Shown here one piece after another: positions 19,721 to 21,054 of a stretch of 21,054 nucleotides of DNA. The notes beneath the pieces were generated by a model. It was not told where the DNA came from. It did not search any database and was given only the letters and a program-made list of their open reading frames with translations. The translations under genes were made by a program, and so were the position numbers. Source of the DNA: DATMNI01 sp035570275 (GTDB taxonomy: Bacteria; Acidobacteriota; Terriglobia; Bryobacterales; Bryobacteraceae); NCBI GenBank assembly GCA_035570275.1, contig DATMNI010000437.1, positions 1 through 21,054 of the forward strand, in the 5' to 3' direction. Numbering within the stretch: the first letter of the stretch is position 1; every line of letters begins with the position of its first letter.

Positions 19721-21054
19721 ATGAGTAGCGCCCGAAAACCCGACCTCGGCCACCGCCTGGAGGCTTATTTCTCCACCCTTCGTTCATCGCCTCTGCAGGC
19801 GACGCTCAAACGCAAGATAGAGAGCTGGCAGTTTTACGCGGCGGTTGGCGGCTCAGCCATGGCCATGGCGACGAGCGCGTCGGCGTCCGTCATCAGCAGC
19901 GGTGCCCGGTTCGCCCCCGAAACGATTGCGAGCGTAAGGGCGGCCCGGCAGTTAGGGAGTTCCAGAGTCCCGCTCCTGCAGGACGTCAGACTGGCCCTGG
20001 CCAGGCAGGATGCACAGTGGAGCCGCAAGGCCAGGAGTACGGTCGCTTTCGCCACCAAGGCAGCGCCGGCGCCCACCATTACCGCCGGCGGAGTGGTCCC
20101 CATCTTCGGCAGAACGGGCGTCATTCAGCCCGGCGAATGGGTATCGATCTACGGGAAGAACCTGGCTAGCGCAACCGCATCCTGGCGTGGCGAATTTCCT
20201 GTATCGCTGAACGGCACCAGCGTCACGATCAACGGGAAACTGGCATATCTCTGCTACGTCAGCCCCACCCAGATCAATTTGCAGGCGCCGGACGATTCGG
20301 CCTTAGGCCCCGTGTCCGTGGTGGTGCGGACTGGCGCGGGATCGGCAACGTCGACGGTGACGTTGAATCGCTTCGCACCGTCGTTCAGCGTGCTCAACAA
20401 GAAATATGTGGCTGGAATCATTCGCCGATCCGATGGTTCGGGAGCGCTCGGTCGAGGAACCTACGACGTTCTCGGGCCCACCGGCCATTCCTTTGGTTAC
20501 CCCACCAGGGCCGCAAAGGAAGGTGACGTAGTTGAACTCTTCGGCGTCGGGCTGGGACCGACCACTCCGGCCATCCCCGCCGGAAAGGCGTTCTCCGGCG
20601 CCGCGCCGGTGGTCAACGGAATCAGCCTCTACATCAATAATGTAAGCGTTGTGCCGACCTTCGTCGGGCTTTCCAGCGCAGGTCTCGATCAAATCAACCT
20701 CATAGTTCCACCTGGCCTTGGAGAGGGAGAGGTTCCGATTCAGGCAATTGCCGGGGGCATGCAAACTCAAGCCGGACTGTTATTTTCTCTCCGAACCAGG
20801 GCCGTGCCCCCTGCCAGCGGCAGCAGTGGCGGAACGGGCGGCGGCGGTGGTGGTGGATCGAGCTACGGCGGCGGTGGCGGATCCGGCGGCGGCAGCGGTG
20901 GTGGATCGGGGGGAGGCAGCGGCGAGCCGAGAGGAGAGAGCAGAAGGCAGACAGCCAACAGAGTCAATGTCTCCGTCTCTCTGCCTCCTCTCGCCTTGTG
21001 CTCTCCACCTCCGCCCGTCCGCGTCGTCGGAGCCCCCGGAGCCGAGGATCAGAA
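19721..21054 (+). CDS. TIGR03437-type (Solibacter C-terminal domain) protein, 3' truncated
   Basis: The frame is open from ATG 19721, preceded by GAGGAT (19710-19715), to the window end (444 codons, no stop). A basic N-terminal part is followed by an Ala/Ser-rich hydrophobic stretch (about 40-60) that may be an atypical signal or anchor. Residues about 119-360 match the TIGR03437 domain, a beta-sandwich module found mainly in secreted Solibacter-type proteins: GVIQPGEWVSIYGKNLA, YVSPTQINLQAP, GDVVELFGVGLGPTTPA and GLDQINLIVPPGL. Its function is unknown; by location in other proteins it is a cell-surface or adhesion-type domain. Unusually, a Gly/Ser-rich linker (about 367-401, GGGGGGGSSYGGGGGSGGG) and a further Arg- and Pro-rich tail follow instead of a stop. 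The domain is normally C-terminal, so a longer protein or a frame disturbance beyond about 20920 are both possible. Confidence 0.85.
   Translation, partial: MSSARKPDLGHRLEAYFSTLRSSPLQATLKRKIESWQFYAAVGGSAMAMATSASASVISSGARFAPETIASVRAARQLGSSRVPLLQDVRLALARQDAQWSRKARSTVAFATKAAPAPTITAGGVVPIFGRTGVIQPGEWVSIYGKNLASATASWRGEFPVSLNGTSVTINGKLAYLCYVSPTQINLQAPDDSALGPVSVVVRTGAGSATSTVTLNRFAPSFSVLNKKYVAGIIRRSDGSGALGRGTYDVLGPTGHSFGYPTRAAKEGDVVELFGVGLGPTTPAIPAGKAFSGAAPVVNGISLYINNVSVVPTFVGLSSAGLDQINLIVPPGLGEGEVPIQAIAGGMQTQAGLLFSLRTRAVPPASGSSGGTGGGGGGGSSYGGGGGSGGGSGGGSGGGSGEPRGESRRQTANRVNVSVSLPPLALCSPPPPVRVVGAPGAEDQ

Overview
The window is GC-rich bacterial DNA that most resembles an acidobacterium of the Solibacter/Bryobacter group. 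Three things point there: a TIGR03437-type domain (the family named after Candidatus Solibacter) near the 3' end, an 'acidobacterial duplicated orphan permease' (ADOP), and an ECF sigma factor coupled to a Ser/Thr kinase with a TolB-like propeller. This assignment rests on family recognition only.

Layout. 1-123: tail of a DUF4214-like protein, then a hairpin. 668-1720: single-module ClpB/ClpA-D2-like AAA+ ATPase. 1721-2605: a degenerate tandem repeat, then a decayed alpha-hydroxy-acid oxidase gene that kept its two ends and lost its core. 2606-5053: ADOP permease with a short terminator. 5081-6032: mostly gene-free, with one small coiled-coil ORF. 6033-7145 (-): secreted M19 dipeptidase. 7312-8546: two tiny convergent genes whose stop codons overlap, a doubtful ORF, and an AhpD-like protein. 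8792-8880 (-): tRNA-Leu(TAA). 9185-11107 (-): membrane hybrid histidine kinase, divergent from a broken response regulator (11437 onward) that runs into the N-terminal remnant of a tyrosine recombinase. Beside it lie tRNA-Ser(GCT) and, divergently, tRNA-Arg(CCG) with a good sigma70 promoter. 12620-13285 (-): secreted LPMO-like protein. 13462-16859 (-): kinase/propeller protein translationally coupled to an upstream ECF sigma factor. 16860-17322: gene-free stretch with three hairpins, one a textbook terminator on the strand where no gene is seen. 17323-19377 (-): apparent operon of antitoxin, MazF/PemK-like toxin, a frameshifted small gene and a Sel1-repeat protein. 19721-end (+): TIGR03437-type protein with a Gly/Ser-rich tail, running off the window.

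The genes form separate modules rather than one pathway: signalling (sigma/kinase, histidine kinase/receiver), envelope and secreted functions (permease, dipeptidase, LPMO-like, TIGR03437 protein) and a toxin-antitoxin operon. A recurring theme is decay: an internally deleted oxidase, a receiver gene joined to an integrase fragment next to tRNA-Ser, and a one-base frameshift behind a toxin gene that lacks its expected stop. I found no CRISPR array, rRNA or intact insertion sequence. I do not see a convincing new multi-gene system; the best leads are the toxin operon, the orphan terminator and the LPMO-like protein.
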